Origin: Macrothele yani
Taxonomy: Eukaryota > Arthropoda > Arachnida > Araneae > Macrothelidae
Direction of reading: 5' to 3'
Assembly (NCBI GenBank): GCA_039090855.1
Contig: CM077016.1
Span: 52,935,936 to 52,999,935 of the forward strand
DNA: 64,000 nucleotides
Shown here: positions 35,306 through 45,500 of the stretch, in pieces
Layout: each line of letters begins with the position of its first letter
Position numbering within the stretch: the first letter of the stretch is position 1
The notes under the pieces: model-generated
What the model saw: the letters and a program-made list of their open reading frames with translations, nothing else
Database searches by the model: none
Told to the model about the DNA's origin: nothing
Made by a program: the position numbers and the translations under genes

Positions 35306-36101
35306 CCCTTTCCACTCGACTGTTGAGTGACACCCGACATTACGAAATCGCTGAATGATGCCTTTATAGCTCACGAGACTTTTTTTTTCTTCGTTGAATA
35401 GGTCGGGTGTCACTCGCTACTCCGATGATGCCCCTATAGCTCGCCTGGCAGGGCTCGCGAGATATTTCTTTTTCACCGAATAGAGAAAAAGAAACTTCAT
35501 TGGCATTTCGGGTGTCATTCGCCACGCCTATGACGCCTCTATAGCTCACGTGTCGGCGCTCGCGAGATTTCTTTTTGCCGAATAGGTCGGGTGTCATCCG
35601 CCGCAGCTATGATGGCTCGTATGTCGGGGCTTACGAGACATTTCTTTCTTCGCCGAATATTCCGAGTGTTGTCCTCCCTGCCGCTGATGCCTCTATAGAT
35701 CGCATGTCGGCGCTCGTGAAACATTTCGTTTTCGCCGAATAGCTCGGGTGTCATCTTCCACTCCCATATGACGCCTCTATAGCTCGTGTGTCGAGGCTTG
35801 CGAGACATTTCTTTTTCTGAATATCGTGCTTATTGGGTGTCGCCCTCCATGCTGATGGCGCCTCTATAACTTGCATGTTGACACTCGCGAAACATTTCTT
35901 TTCCGCCGAATGGCTTGCGTGTCGGGTGTCAGCCGCCACGGCGATGATGCCTCTATAGCTCATATGTCGGGGCTGGGGAGCCAAAAGTTGAATTTTGATT
36001 GCTAAGTTGTGGCCTGTACTGCAGAATAAAAAAAAAAAAAAAGAAAAAGAAAAAAAAGGTGCTGGGTGAGTATGGATGAAAAGTTATTCGAGTGGAAAGG
36101 G
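35306..36101. mobile_element. piggyBac-like MITE with TTAA-like target
   Basis: TTAA|CCCTTTCCACTCGA (35302-) and TCGAGTGGAAAGGG|TTGA (36102-36105) form 14-bp perfect inverted repeats. CCCTTT ends with a TTAA target are typical of piggyBac; the right TTAA has one substitution. Most of the interior is a tandem array. Confidence 0.7.
35340..35985. repeat. ~95-bp tandem repeat, about seven units
   Basis: Consensus blocks: gccgaatagctcgggtgtca, cc(g)ccacgccgatgatgc, ctctatagctcgtatgtcgg and gctcgcgagacatttctttt. The ctctatagctc block recurs at about 35362, 35428, 35536, 35690, 35776, 35863 and 35952. It lies within the piggyBac-like MITE. Minus-strand open frames of about 80 residues here are repeat translations. 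Confidence 0.8.
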
Positions 36102-36117
36102 TTGATTTAGATTAAAA

Positions 36118-36362
36118 CGAAATGAAACGTAGCAGTGAAACAGCTATGGCAACAAAAAGAACCAAGTCAGATAAAACTTATCGTCAAGTGTATTGTGATT
36201 ATATATAGTAAAGAATGGCCTTTTTATGAAGCATCTAAAGTTTTGCCAAATCACATTTTCTAAGCCATGTGGCTGCGATTTTAGCGTAGCGCATGGCAGC
36301 CGCAATGATTGTGGGTGTCATGCGGAGAGCAAGAAGCACAAAGATCGTGTCAAGAGACTAAA
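36118..36362 (+). pseudogene. hAT zinc-finger N-terminus remnant
   Basis: Reads SKEWPFYEASKVLPNHI then FSKPCGCDFSVAHGSRNDCG and CHAESKKHKDRVKRLKW, with a frame change between. The C-x2-C-x-C-DFSVAHG..H...S.KHK pattern is the zinc finger seen at the start of one arthropod hAT transposase group. It belongs to the hAT element 33498-37464; the catalytic part is missing. Confidence 0.65.
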
Positions 36363-36540
36363 ATGGAGATGTGAGTAAAATTAATGTAACCAAAAAACTT
36401 TTGACAGCTTTTAAAGAATCCTGGAAAAAATATCAAGATATGCATATTAACATTGAAACTGTCTTAGCACGATTCAAACTTGGGTTAGATATCTTAAAGT
36501 TAAGAAATAACAACATCAAGTTAGAAGTGAATAATCTGCT

Positions 36541-36782
36541 CGCCGTCCCGGTGGCGCAGTGGTCTAAGCGATGGCCTCTGATCATTCGTCCGAACGGGGT
36601 TCGGGTTCGAATCCCGGTGAGGCATGTATGTTGTGTTTGTCTTACGGCACTGGCTCTCTCCCTTCCCTGGAACCAGTTACCCTAAATTAGGGACGGGCGA
36701 CTGCTTATAGCCCATTGAGTTGCTCATGGTGGTCGTTAAACCTCCAGTCAAAAAAAAAAAAAAAAAAATAATAATAATAATT
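36541..36782 (+). repeat. tRNA-derived SINE family 1, copy A (complete)
   Basis: Internal promoter A-box gtggcgcagtggtctaagcg and B-box gggttcgaatcccggtgag, then a shared body (ttacggcactggctctc; ctaaattagggacgggcgac; tggtggtcgttaaacctcca) and an A-rich (AAT)n tail. Flanked by the 10-bp target duplication ATAATCTGCT (36531-36540 and 36783-36792). Non-coding; it needs a LINE for movement. Confidence 0.88.
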
Positions 36783-36860
36783 ATAATCTGCTCTTAAAAA
36801 TATCTAATCTGCTCTTAAAAATATCTAATCTGCTCTTGAAAATATCAAGAGCAGATCAGT
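36783..36860. repeat. ~24-bp direct repeats (ctgctcttaaaaatatctaa)
   Basis: aatctgctcttaaaaatatct occurs three times in a row after the SINE; then atatcaagagcagatcag is an inverted version of the same word, so a small hairpin is possible. Confidence 0.6.
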
Positions 36861-37371
36861 GCTAGAAAAATGCAGCAAAATAGCAGGTTAGTGCTAGGAA
36901 AATGCAGCAAAATAAGCGAAAAAGAGAAGAAATTGAATGTTCACAAGGTGATTTCAAACGGGAAGAAGCTGAACTTTTGCAGCAATTCCTCTCATAAAAT
37001 GTTAAACAGTTCTGAGATGAACATTGAATGTGGCATAAAAAAAGAGACATGAGTGCAATAGAAAGTGTACAGGTACTAATTAAAAGAAGCAAAACAAAAC
37101 ATTGCTAACTATCTTAAAAATTAGAAATAGAAGTGAGCAATTAAATATTGAGAAAAGCAGCAAAAAAGTAAACATTTTTTGTAAAATAAATGATTAATAA
37201 TAGAATCCTGCTATGGTTACAAATTTTTTGATGTATTTGAAAACTAAAATCTTTGCATATGTGTGTGTGTGTATTTCAATGCAAGGCATTTTAAATTTGA
37301 GTAGGGTGCATCTAGTTCCAAAACTTTTTTTCTTCAGAGTTTGTTCTATCTACTAATATTTTATCTGCTCC

Positions 37372-37442
37372 AAAAAAGCATTTAGTTGCTCCAAAAATGC
37401 ATTTAGTTGCTCCAAAAATGTATTTTACCTGCTCCAAAAATG
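37372..37442. repeat. ~22-bp tandem repeat (tgctccaaaaatgcatttag)
   Basis: Four imperfect units near the right end of the hAT element 33498-37464. Confidence 0.7.
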
Positions 37443-38254
37443 ATTTTGCAATTTTCCATCACTGTAAATGACTATCGCCTATTCTTGCATCTAAAGAAGT
37501 TCCTAGCTGGTCGGTGTTTCTTCGATGATGATGATGAAGTCAAAGGAGCATTGCAAAAGTGGCTGTCTTCACAGGCAGTTTCATTCTACGACAAGGGGAT
37601 ATAAAAACTGATGCCCCGTTATGATAAATGCCTCAATTTATTAATAAGTAGAACCTTAATAGTTGTATAACTATTATTTTAACTGTTTCACATGTTACGA
37701 CTGTTTCCGTGTCGAGTGCTCCTTTGTCACGTAATTTCCGCTGTTTATGAAATTATCAAACTCAGTAGATTAACAGTCAATGAATTAAAGTTCAGGATAT
37801 TGTAATAAGCACTTACCTACCATGATATACTCTTGAAGTACAGTTGTAGATCCCAATGTTTAGTACATTCCAATTGGTTGTTTTATCGTTGATTGTTGAG
37901 CTGTCGTAGTTCGCTGAATTAGCATTTTAAAAGAACATAAGGTATTCAAGTCCAGTTCTAAATGAACATGATATTTGGAGTTCAAAAGAGACATAATTAA
38001 AAACTATCAAAAAAATTTTTAATAATTAAAAACTATCAAAAAAATTTTTTAACCCTTAACATAATTTAAAATCCAAATATTCAGAATTTAAAAGAATGTC
38101 TATAAAAATTAAAATCCTTATCGTTATATGCAGTCGTCAAATTTGTAAAATTGCTCATCAGACTAAAAATGGAAGACGAGAACAAAGACCTTTATGTTAG
38201 CAAAGATTTCGGACAAAGAGCAGAAAATTCTTAACAACGGGCACTCACAACACA

Positions 38255-38312
38255 AATAACATCCAGACTAGTTTCGACCCGTATTTGTCACGGTCATCTT
38301 CAGCGGCACAAT
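38255..38312 (-). ncRNA. Hammerhead-ribozyme-like motif (minus copy)
   Basis: On the minus strand: CTGAAGA (core box 1), T, a hairpin GACCGT..ACGGGTC (stem II), GAAA (core box 2), then ACTAGT, a perfect palindrome (stem III), then C as the predicted cleavage base, and a short stem I pairing tgg with ccg before the core. Penelope-like elements are known to carry type I hammerheads with very short, often palindromic stem III. One extra T after CTGAAGA departs from the standard core. Confidence 0.5.
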
Positions 38313-38487
38313 ATATGTTGTTCTATGTTGTCATGTCTAGTCGACCTCCATGTCTCATTGTGTTCACGTATATGTGAGCCTACATGTCTATATAGCGACA
38401 CGCCATCTATCGATTTGGTAGTTCATTATTGTTGTTTCCTTAACACTCAAGTTTGTATTTCTTCTTGGATTGATTTTTTATTACTTT

Positions 38488-38829
38488 TAGTGTTCTCCCT
38501 AGAGCTTTTTTACAGCTGGGTGGCAAGAAATTTTAGCTGGAATGGTACTTTAAATGACCCCTTCCTCAATCAAAAAAAAAAAAAAAAAAAAAAAAGAAAG
38601 GATGTTGTTTTGCTTAACATGATTGTACTTATTAAATACTTACTAATAAATCATGTTCAACACAGATTTTAGTTGTTTTCGCCAATATTTATGGTGTATG
38701 TGGGAGTAAGTTTTCCACTCTTACTATTATGTGTGTTGTGAAAACATTCATTAAAGAAAATGTAGCTGGGTGGCAGAGAAAATTGGCTGGGTTGGGCCGC
38801 CCAGTAAAAAGGCTCTAGGGAGAACACTA
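38488..38829. mobile_element. 342-bp MITE, TAGTGTTCTCCCTAGAGC ends
   Basis: TAGTGTTCTCCCTAGAGC and its inverted repeat GCTCTAGGGAGAACACTA, flanked by ACTTT (38483-38487 and 38830-38834). The plus-strand Penelope copy lacks it at the equivalent site, which proves insertion. Likely hAT-type from the 5-bp duplication. Contains an A run at 38573-38595 and two agctgggtggca words. Confidence 0.8.
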
Positions 38830-40318
38830 ACTTTTTTCTTGTTGTATAAGATATTTCCAGAGGTATGGCATTTCTTTGGGTGTGGAAGAATCACAATTAT
38901 TCCCTTGGGTCTTCTCAATTGCGACGGCCTCGGACTATAGGATTTGATTATGTTTTTGGTGTGTTGTTAAAATTTTGCAGCTTTCCCAATCTAGTATAAG
39001 TTCCCAATCCATGCAGTGCTGTATAAGTGATGTTTTAACTTATTTTCGTGTCCAGTTGTTCATATGCTCGTTCAGTCGCACAGCAAATCTTTTGGTGCTT
39101 CCTATATAATATTTGTCATGTCAACCATCTTTAGGATTGATAGTCGGAATCTTGTATACACCTGCCTTGTGTAATGGGTTTTTGCCATAATCATCTGTTG
39201 TCAATAAGCGTGAATTGTCTATTACTTTTTCAGCATTATCAAAATTGATACTTTTGCATTCCTTTTTTAGGATACTGCTGATGGGTGGTAAGTATGGTGT
39301 GCTGCCGTAGAACTGTAATTCATTTTTGCAATCTTTACTATCTATATTAGATTTTTTTTGTTTTATGATATTCTGATATATTGAATTTATCAAACTATTA
39401 GAATATCCAAAACAGTTTGCAGTATCTTTGATCCATTGCAATTCAACATTTAGCGCTCTTTTAGTCGAAGAGTGTGAAATGGCTCGTGCTACGAAAGATC
39501 GGAATGCTGCGGTTTTGTATTTTCATGGGTGACAAGTTTCTTTAGGTATAATGGCGGGAACATGAGTTGGTTCACGGTAAACGCTGAATTCAATCTTGTT
39601 CTGACCTTTAAATAAAGATATATCTAAATAATTGAGTGTGTTGCTAATTTCTCGTTCACAAGTGACTTGAATTGTTGTATAGAATAGAAACTATTGAATT
39701 TATTTATGAATTGTTCGATTTTGTTTTCGGAGAAAGGCCAGAAAATCAAGATATCATCCACATATTGTAAGTATAGTATTGGTAAGTCATTTGTATTGCT
39801 ACAAAATAATTTTTCTTCAATATCTTGCATTATAACTTCAGCTAATAATCCGGAAACGGGCGATCTCATAGGAGCACCAAAAACATGTTATTAAATTGTT
39901 TTATCGTAGAGGAAGAAATTGTTGTCGGTAATCAAGTTAAGAGTGTAAGTAATACCTTCGATGGTGTTAGGTTCAATTTTCTGTCTTCTCAGTTGTTTTT
40001 TTTTATTAGGTGAATTGCTTCGTTGGTGGGGGTGATTGGGTATACGGACACCACATCCAAACTGTACATCGTAAATCCTGTGTTGTTGATGGATTTAACT
40101 TTGTTAATCACTTCATTGGAGTTATTCGTGGTTGCAATAAAATACTTTCAAGTAATTGTATAGGCTTTTTTCAAGTTTGATAGTTGGGGCTTTGTTCTTG
40201 TTAACAATAGGTCTGATTGGACAGTCAGTCATCTTTATGGGTTTTTATCTTGCCGAAGATATATGAAATGGATCAGCAATAGCTGGGTATGCATTTCTTC
40301 TAACTTCGTTAGGTAGTA
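38830..40318 (-). pseudogene. Penelope-like RT plus GIY-YIG, minus copy
   Basis: Reading from the inner end: PNEVRRNAYPAIADPFHISS, PIKMTDCPIRPIVNKNKAPT (RT fingers), MYSLDVVSVYPITPTNEAI (motif A), GAPMRSPVSGLLAEVIMQDI (motif B), and LYLQYVDDILIFWPFSENKI (motif C, YVDD). The nuclease follows: KAGVYKIPTINPKD..DKYYIGSTKRFAVRLNEH (GIY-YIG). Several stops and shifts. The most 5' part of the protein is absent. Confidence 0.8.
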
Positions 40319-40329
40319 TCGTATGGTTC

Positions 40330-41375
40330 TTCACAATAAAACAATTTACAAACAAGTTTTCGGTGCTCCTATTGGATCGCCTGTTTTCTGATTATTGGCT
40401 GAAGTAATGCAAGATATTGAACAAAAATTATTTTGCAGCAATATAAATGACTTACCAATACTATACTTACGATATGTGGACGAAATCTTGATTTTCTGGC
40501 CTTTCTCCGAAAACAAAATCGAACAATTCATAAATAAATTCAATAGTTTCTATACAACAATTCAAGTAACTTGTGAATGAGAATTTAACAACACACTCAG
40601 TTATTTAAACATATCTTTATTTAAAGGTCAGAACAAGATTGAATACAGCGTTTACCGTAAACCGACTTATGTTCCCGCCATTATACCTAGAGAATCTTTG
40701 TCACCCATGGAAATACAAAACTGCAGCATTCCGATCTTTCGTAGCACAAGCCATTACACACTCTTTGACTAAAAAAGCGCTAAATGCTGAATTGCTATGG
40801 ATCAAATAGTTTGATAAATTCAATATATCGGAATATCATAAAACAAAGAAATTCTAATATAGATAGTAAAGATTGCAAAAATGAATTACAGTTCTATGGC
40901 AGCATACCATACTTACCACCCATCAGCAGTATCGTAAAAAAGGAATGCAAAAGTCACAATTTTGATAATGCTGAAAAAGTAATAGACAATTCACGCTTAT
41001 TGACAGCAGATGATTATGGCAAAAATCCATTACACAAGGCAGGTGTATACAAGATTCCGACTATCAATCCTAAAGATCTTTGATATGACAAATATTATAT
41101 AGGAAGCACCAAAAGATTTGCTGTGCGACTGAACGAGCATATGAACAACTGGACACGAAAATAAGTTAAAACAACATTTATACAGCTCTGCATGGATTGG
41201 AAACTTATACCAGATTGGGAAAGCTGCAAAATTTTAACAACACACCAAAAACATAATCAAATCCTATAGTCTGAGGCCGTCGCAATTGAGAAGACCCAAG
41301 GGAAGAATTGTGATTCTTCCACACCCAAAGAAATGCCATACCTCTGGAAATATCTTATAGAACAAGAAAAAAAGT
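40330..41375 (+). pseudogene. Penelope-like RT plus GIY-YIG, plus copy
   Basis: Contains AEVMQDIEQKLFCSNINDLP, LYLRYVDEILIFWPFSENKI (catalytic YVDD changed to YVDE), NSLINSIYRNIIKQRNSNID and ELQFYGSIPYLPPISSI. The nuclease reads KAGVYKIPTINPKD, a stop, then YDKYYIGSTKRFAVRLNEHM. Stops and frameshifts throughout. Very similar to the minus copy at the protein level. Confidence 0.8.
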
Positions 41376-41574
41376 AATAATTAAAAATCAATCCAAAAAG
41401 AAATACCAACTTGAGTGTTAAGGAAACAACAATAATGAACTACCAAATTGATAGATGGTTCAACGCTACATAGACACGTAGGCTCACGTATACGTAAACA
41501 CAACGAGACTTGTCGACGTGGAACACCCATGTTATAAATGAGACACGGAGGTCGACTAGACGTGACAACATATA

Positions 41575-41665
41575 TTGTGCTGCTGAAGATGACCATGACA
41601 AATACGGGTCGAAACTGGTCTGGTACGGGTCGAAACTGGACAAATACGGGTCGAAACTGGTCATG
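41575..41665 (+). ncRNA. Hammerhead-ribozyme-like motif with triplicated arm (plus copy)
   Basis: CTGAAGA at 41583, T, GACC..GGGTC stem II, GAAA at 41611, ACTGGT (near-palindrome with G-U pairs), C at 41620. Then tggtacg can pair with ttgtgctg just before the core in seven consecutive pairs (several G-U). Downstream, the unit acgggtcgaaactgg is repeated twice more (near 41625 and 41648), which the minus copy lacks. Confidence 0.5.
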
Positions 41666-42544
41666 TTATTTGTGTTATGAGTGCCCGTTGTTAAGAATTT
41701 TCTGCTCTTTGTCCGAAATCTTTGCTAACATAAAGGTCTTTGTTCTCGTCTTCCATTTTTAGTCTGATGAGCAATTTTACAAATTTGACGACTGCATATA
41801 ACGATAAGGATTTAAATGTTTTTAATTTTTATAGACATCCTTTTAAATTCTGAAGATTTGGATTTTAAATGATTATGTTAAGGATTAAAAATTAATTCAG
41901 ACTCTTTTGAACTTCAGATATCATGCTCATTTAGAACTGGACTTGAATACCTTATGTTATTTTAAAATGCTAATTCAGTAAACTACGACAGCTCAACAAT
42001 CAACGATAAAATGGCCAATTGTAATGTACTTAACATTGGGACCTACAACTGTACTTCAATTCAAGAGTATATCATGGTAGGTAAGTGCCTATTACAATAT
42101 CTTGAACTTCATTGACTGTTAATCTACTGAATTTGATAATTTCATACAACAGCGGGAATTACGTGACAAAGGAGCACTCGACGCTGAAACAGTTAAAATA
42201 ATAGTTATACAACTATTAAGATATTTAATGGCCACGTAAACCATATGGCTAATTAAAACTCACCACTTTATTTGTTAGAACCAGTAATGTTATGTTTCAA
42301 AATACAGTGAAACCTCTATTAATGGACATCTGCCGTAGGATTAACATTAAGGATAACCTCCAAACAAAGAAACCTCCTAACAGCGATCAGCCTTGAAGGA
42401 GATCTAACGGACATCTCGTCCCTTAGATTTTACTTATTTCCTTCGGTACTTCAGCAAGCGGGATAAGATAGGGGCAGTGAATATTTATTGCTAAAAAAAG
42501 AATTGATTGGATTACAGTTGGTACAGTTTAATGCTTATATGAAA

Positions 42545-45500
42545 GGGTCATTCCATGTGAAATCAACCAGCAAAAATAGCATTTTCAACCTGACCATTTT
42601 TTATTTTTATGAAACTTGGTATATTTGTAGATTTCATCAAGATAAACATATATGAATTTTTTCAGAATTTTTAATGCATGCGTTTTTGAGTTATTGATTT
42701 TTGAAAATTTCAAAAAAAAACCCTGAAATTTCATCATCTGAGCAAACTTTAACTGCCAATTACTCAGGTTCTAGTAGAGCTAGGGTCATGAATTATGGCT
42801 CATTTTAAAGATCTTGAATTGGGCTTTCATTTGATATGCCACATGACACTATTAAAAAAATTATGTCAATTTTAAAATTTTGAAATTGAAATATTAAAAA
42901 ACGTGTTTTTTAAAAAATCTGAAAAAAATATATGTTTAACAAACATTATTTTTCTACATATCCTGAAAGTTTCATAATGGGATCACTATAAAAAAATAAA
43001 TAACATAGAAGGACATTACTAAACGCACCATCAGTGACTGAAGAGTTGTTTATTTTGTCTGTCTAAAATGTTATCCCTGGTCTTACAAACACTGCAAATG
43101 TTAATGAATTAATTATAATTAGTTAAAAAGTTAATATATATCCATAAGGGTAACAAATTGTGTTTCTTTCCTAGGTTTTAAAGTAAAAGCAAAGTAAAAG
43201 ATGGATGCCAGCAGACCATCCACATCAAAAGTTTCAAGTGTGGTTTACTGTTGCAACCTCCCTTGGGAAACCAAACCATAAATATAACAAAAAAAAAATC
43301 TGCAACCAGTTTCCAAGAATCTATTGCTACAGAACAAGTTGCTCAAAACTGGAGACAAGATCTGTGACAGTTGTCGTAAAGCAATCCAGAAATTTCACTC
43401 TGAAGCTGCTGAACATTCCTCTTCACCTTCTGACAGCTATAATGAACAAGAAGCCGAAGGCCATGCTGTTCCATCTGAAAACATTGAAGTATCAACTCCT
43501 GAAAAAGAGCATGCTGTAGAAGCATTTAACAGAAGTTTACAATGTCTGGATGAAACACCAATCAAGAAAAAACGCCTGCAAGAAAAAAATACCCTGAAGA
43601 AAAATATAAAAAAGCCCAAGAAGCGTTTCGAGCAAAATTATTAAAGTTAAGTCCTGCGTCGGAACCAAAGGATATTTCATCTCCTGAACAAGAAATTATA
43701 AGATGGTTGAAAGAAAAATTTCATTCCACAGAAAATAAAAGCATAAGAATGCAGATATTGAGTACACTGCCTAAATCTTGGTCACTGAAATGAATTGAAA
43801 CAGAATTTAGAGTTTCAAATTTTATGGCCAGAAAGGCTAAAAAGCTAGTAAAAGAAAAAGGTATCATACCTTCTCTTGATCCAAAGCCAGGAAAGACTTT
43901 AGACAAAGACATAGCAAATTGTATACAAGAATTTTATGAAAGTGACGATGTAAGCCGCCAAATGCCAGGAAAAAAATACTTTGTTTCCATTAAAATAGAT
44001 AATAAGCGTCAACAGGTACAAAAAAAAATTGCTTCTGAGTAATTTGCGTGAATTGTATACTCTTTTTAAAGAGAGATTTCAAGAGAAAAAGGTGGGGTTC
44101 TCCAAGTTCTGTGAACTTTGCCCTAAGCACTCCGTTCTTGCAGGAGCAAGTGGCACACATTCTGTTTGTGTTTGTACAATCCATCAGAATGTTACACTGA
44201 TGATGACACAATGCAAGTTACCTGAAGTAACAGGAGACACTGTTCAGCCAATAAACTCCTATAAAGATGTCCTTGCAAACATAATTTGTGGAAACCCTAC
44301 ACCTGCATGTTACTTCAGTCAGTGCAACAACTGTCCAGGATTAGAACAGCTCAAGCAATGATTTGAAGATTGTTTTGATCTAAATAGTATAGAAAATGTG
44401 ACATTCAAGCAATGGATTCAATTAAAGAAGAGGACAGTACTTGAAACATTATCAAAATCCACACAGGAATTTTTGGACCTGTTGGTTTGGAAAACTTCCA
44501 GCCCTGCTTCACCATTCTTTTATAGCAACTCAACAGTCAAGTTACTTAAGACATCTTAAAGACACAATAAGAGAAAATCAATACATAGTAATTTGTGACT
44601 GTGAAAATTATTCTTTTGTATTGCAAGATGCAGCTCAGGGTTTTCACTGGAACAGTGCCCAAGCAACCCTGCATCCTATAGTTATATACTATCGAGATGA
44701 GAAAACTCAGAACCTGGGACATGTAAGTTTTGTGATTATATCCGGCTGCCTAATTCACGACAGTATAGCTGTCCATCTGTTTCAGCGTTACCTAATTTAA
44801 TTTCATGCAGTCACAGTTTTCTCAAAAACCTGAAAATATATTTTATTTTTCGGATGGAGCAGCTTCACAATACAAAAACAAGTCAAACTTCCTCAGTTTG
44901 TGCTACCACGAGACTGACTTTAATATGAAAGCAGAATGGAATATTTTTGCAACAGCACATGGCAAAATGTGCCACTGCTAATATTGCCTCCATTCACTTT
45001 CGGTTTCCAACAACAGAAAATTACAAAGAGGAGGAAATTATCCTTAAAAGTAGAATAGCTTCTGCTAAGACAATAAGTGGTACTCAGAAACTCCATTCTT
45101 TCATTCCTGCAGGAAAACACAAATTACTAGTCACAACTTACTCAATTTCTGAGCATTTTAAAGAAAAGATATGTGCAACAGATGAAGGGGAAGAGAACAT
45201 TAGTTTTGAAAATCTGGTAGGTTTGGGGATTAGTAAGTACTTAGAGCACTGGTGGTTGGGATGTGTACTTGGTGTGAATGAGGACACAGAAGAGGTAAAA
45301 GTGAGCTTCCTGGAGCCGCATGGTCCATCTCCATCACACAAGTATCCTCAATCATCGGATGTACTGTTGGTTCATAAATCTGATGTTTTGTTAAAAGTTG
45401 ACCCGACAACAGCTACTGGAAGAGTATATAATTTAACAATGACTGAGACAAAGAAGGCAAATCAAGCACTGGCATACAAGTGTGGCAAAATTTAAAAGAA

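Larger units (their letters stand above)
33498..37464 (+). mobile_element. hAT family B element (CAGTGATGGAAA ends) with nested inserts
   Basis: Left CAGTGATGGAAA and right TTTCCATCACTG (reverse complement CAGTGATGGAAA) are flanked by TAAATG (33492-33497 and 37465-37470), a 6-bp duplication. It sits inside the mariner pseudogene, whose frame resumes at 37471. Inside are a CAGGGTTCCC MITE, a piggyBac-like MITE, its own zinc-finger remnant and a SINE. Confidence 0.82.
27500..37665 (+). pseudogene. Decayed mariner transposase split by two hAT elements
   Basis: Three exon-like pieces of one mariner transposase. Piece 1 (27500-28151): QPSVVNEDLVCAGNI, FTISALFF, NIVTDHLGFQELC, KMLSEEHKSKQ, SHIITGDEMRVSHVTPESKK (first D) and KRKKFKQTVSSCKVMCTVF. 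Piece 2 (33298-33497): NGVLHCLVLFCDHARPHIS (second D) and ETPIKSFGW..HPAYP, with the third D region just before the second break. Piece 3 (37465-37665): DYRLFLHLKKFLAGRCFFDD, QKWLSSQAVSFYDKGI and LMPRYDKCLN, a mariner C-terminus. The pieces join once the inserts 28152-33297 (duplication AGTTA) and 33498-37464 (duplication TAAATG) are removed. The element's own ends were not identified. Confidence 0.82.
37655..40321 (-). mobile_element. Penelope-like element B, minus-strand copy
   Basis: Minus-strand member of a head-to-head pair. It shares its outer end (from 37655) with the plus copy's outer end (42220) in inverted orientation, and abuts the plus copy at about 40321. It is longer at its inner end, containing the RT fingers and palm start. 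It carries a later 342-bp MITE at 38488-38829. Confidence 0.82.
40322..42220 (+). mobile_element. Penelope-like element B, plus-strand copy
   Basis: Starts abruptly at the RT motif B region and runs outward to 42220, ending in the same aacagttaaaataatagtta sequence that ends the minus copy at 37655. Together they make arms of about 2.2 and 1.9 kb around a spacer of about 0.4 kb. Confidence 0.82.

Noticed and set aside
35340..35985. CRISPR-like array of regular repeats
   Set aside because: Eukaryotic sequence; units are contiguous and diverged with no unique spacers, so it is a minisatellite in a MITE.
36541..36620. Possible tRNA gene (good A- and B-boxes)
   Set aside because: The conserved downstream body, A-rich tail and target duplication show that it is the head of a SINE; the same holds for 55287 and 58077.
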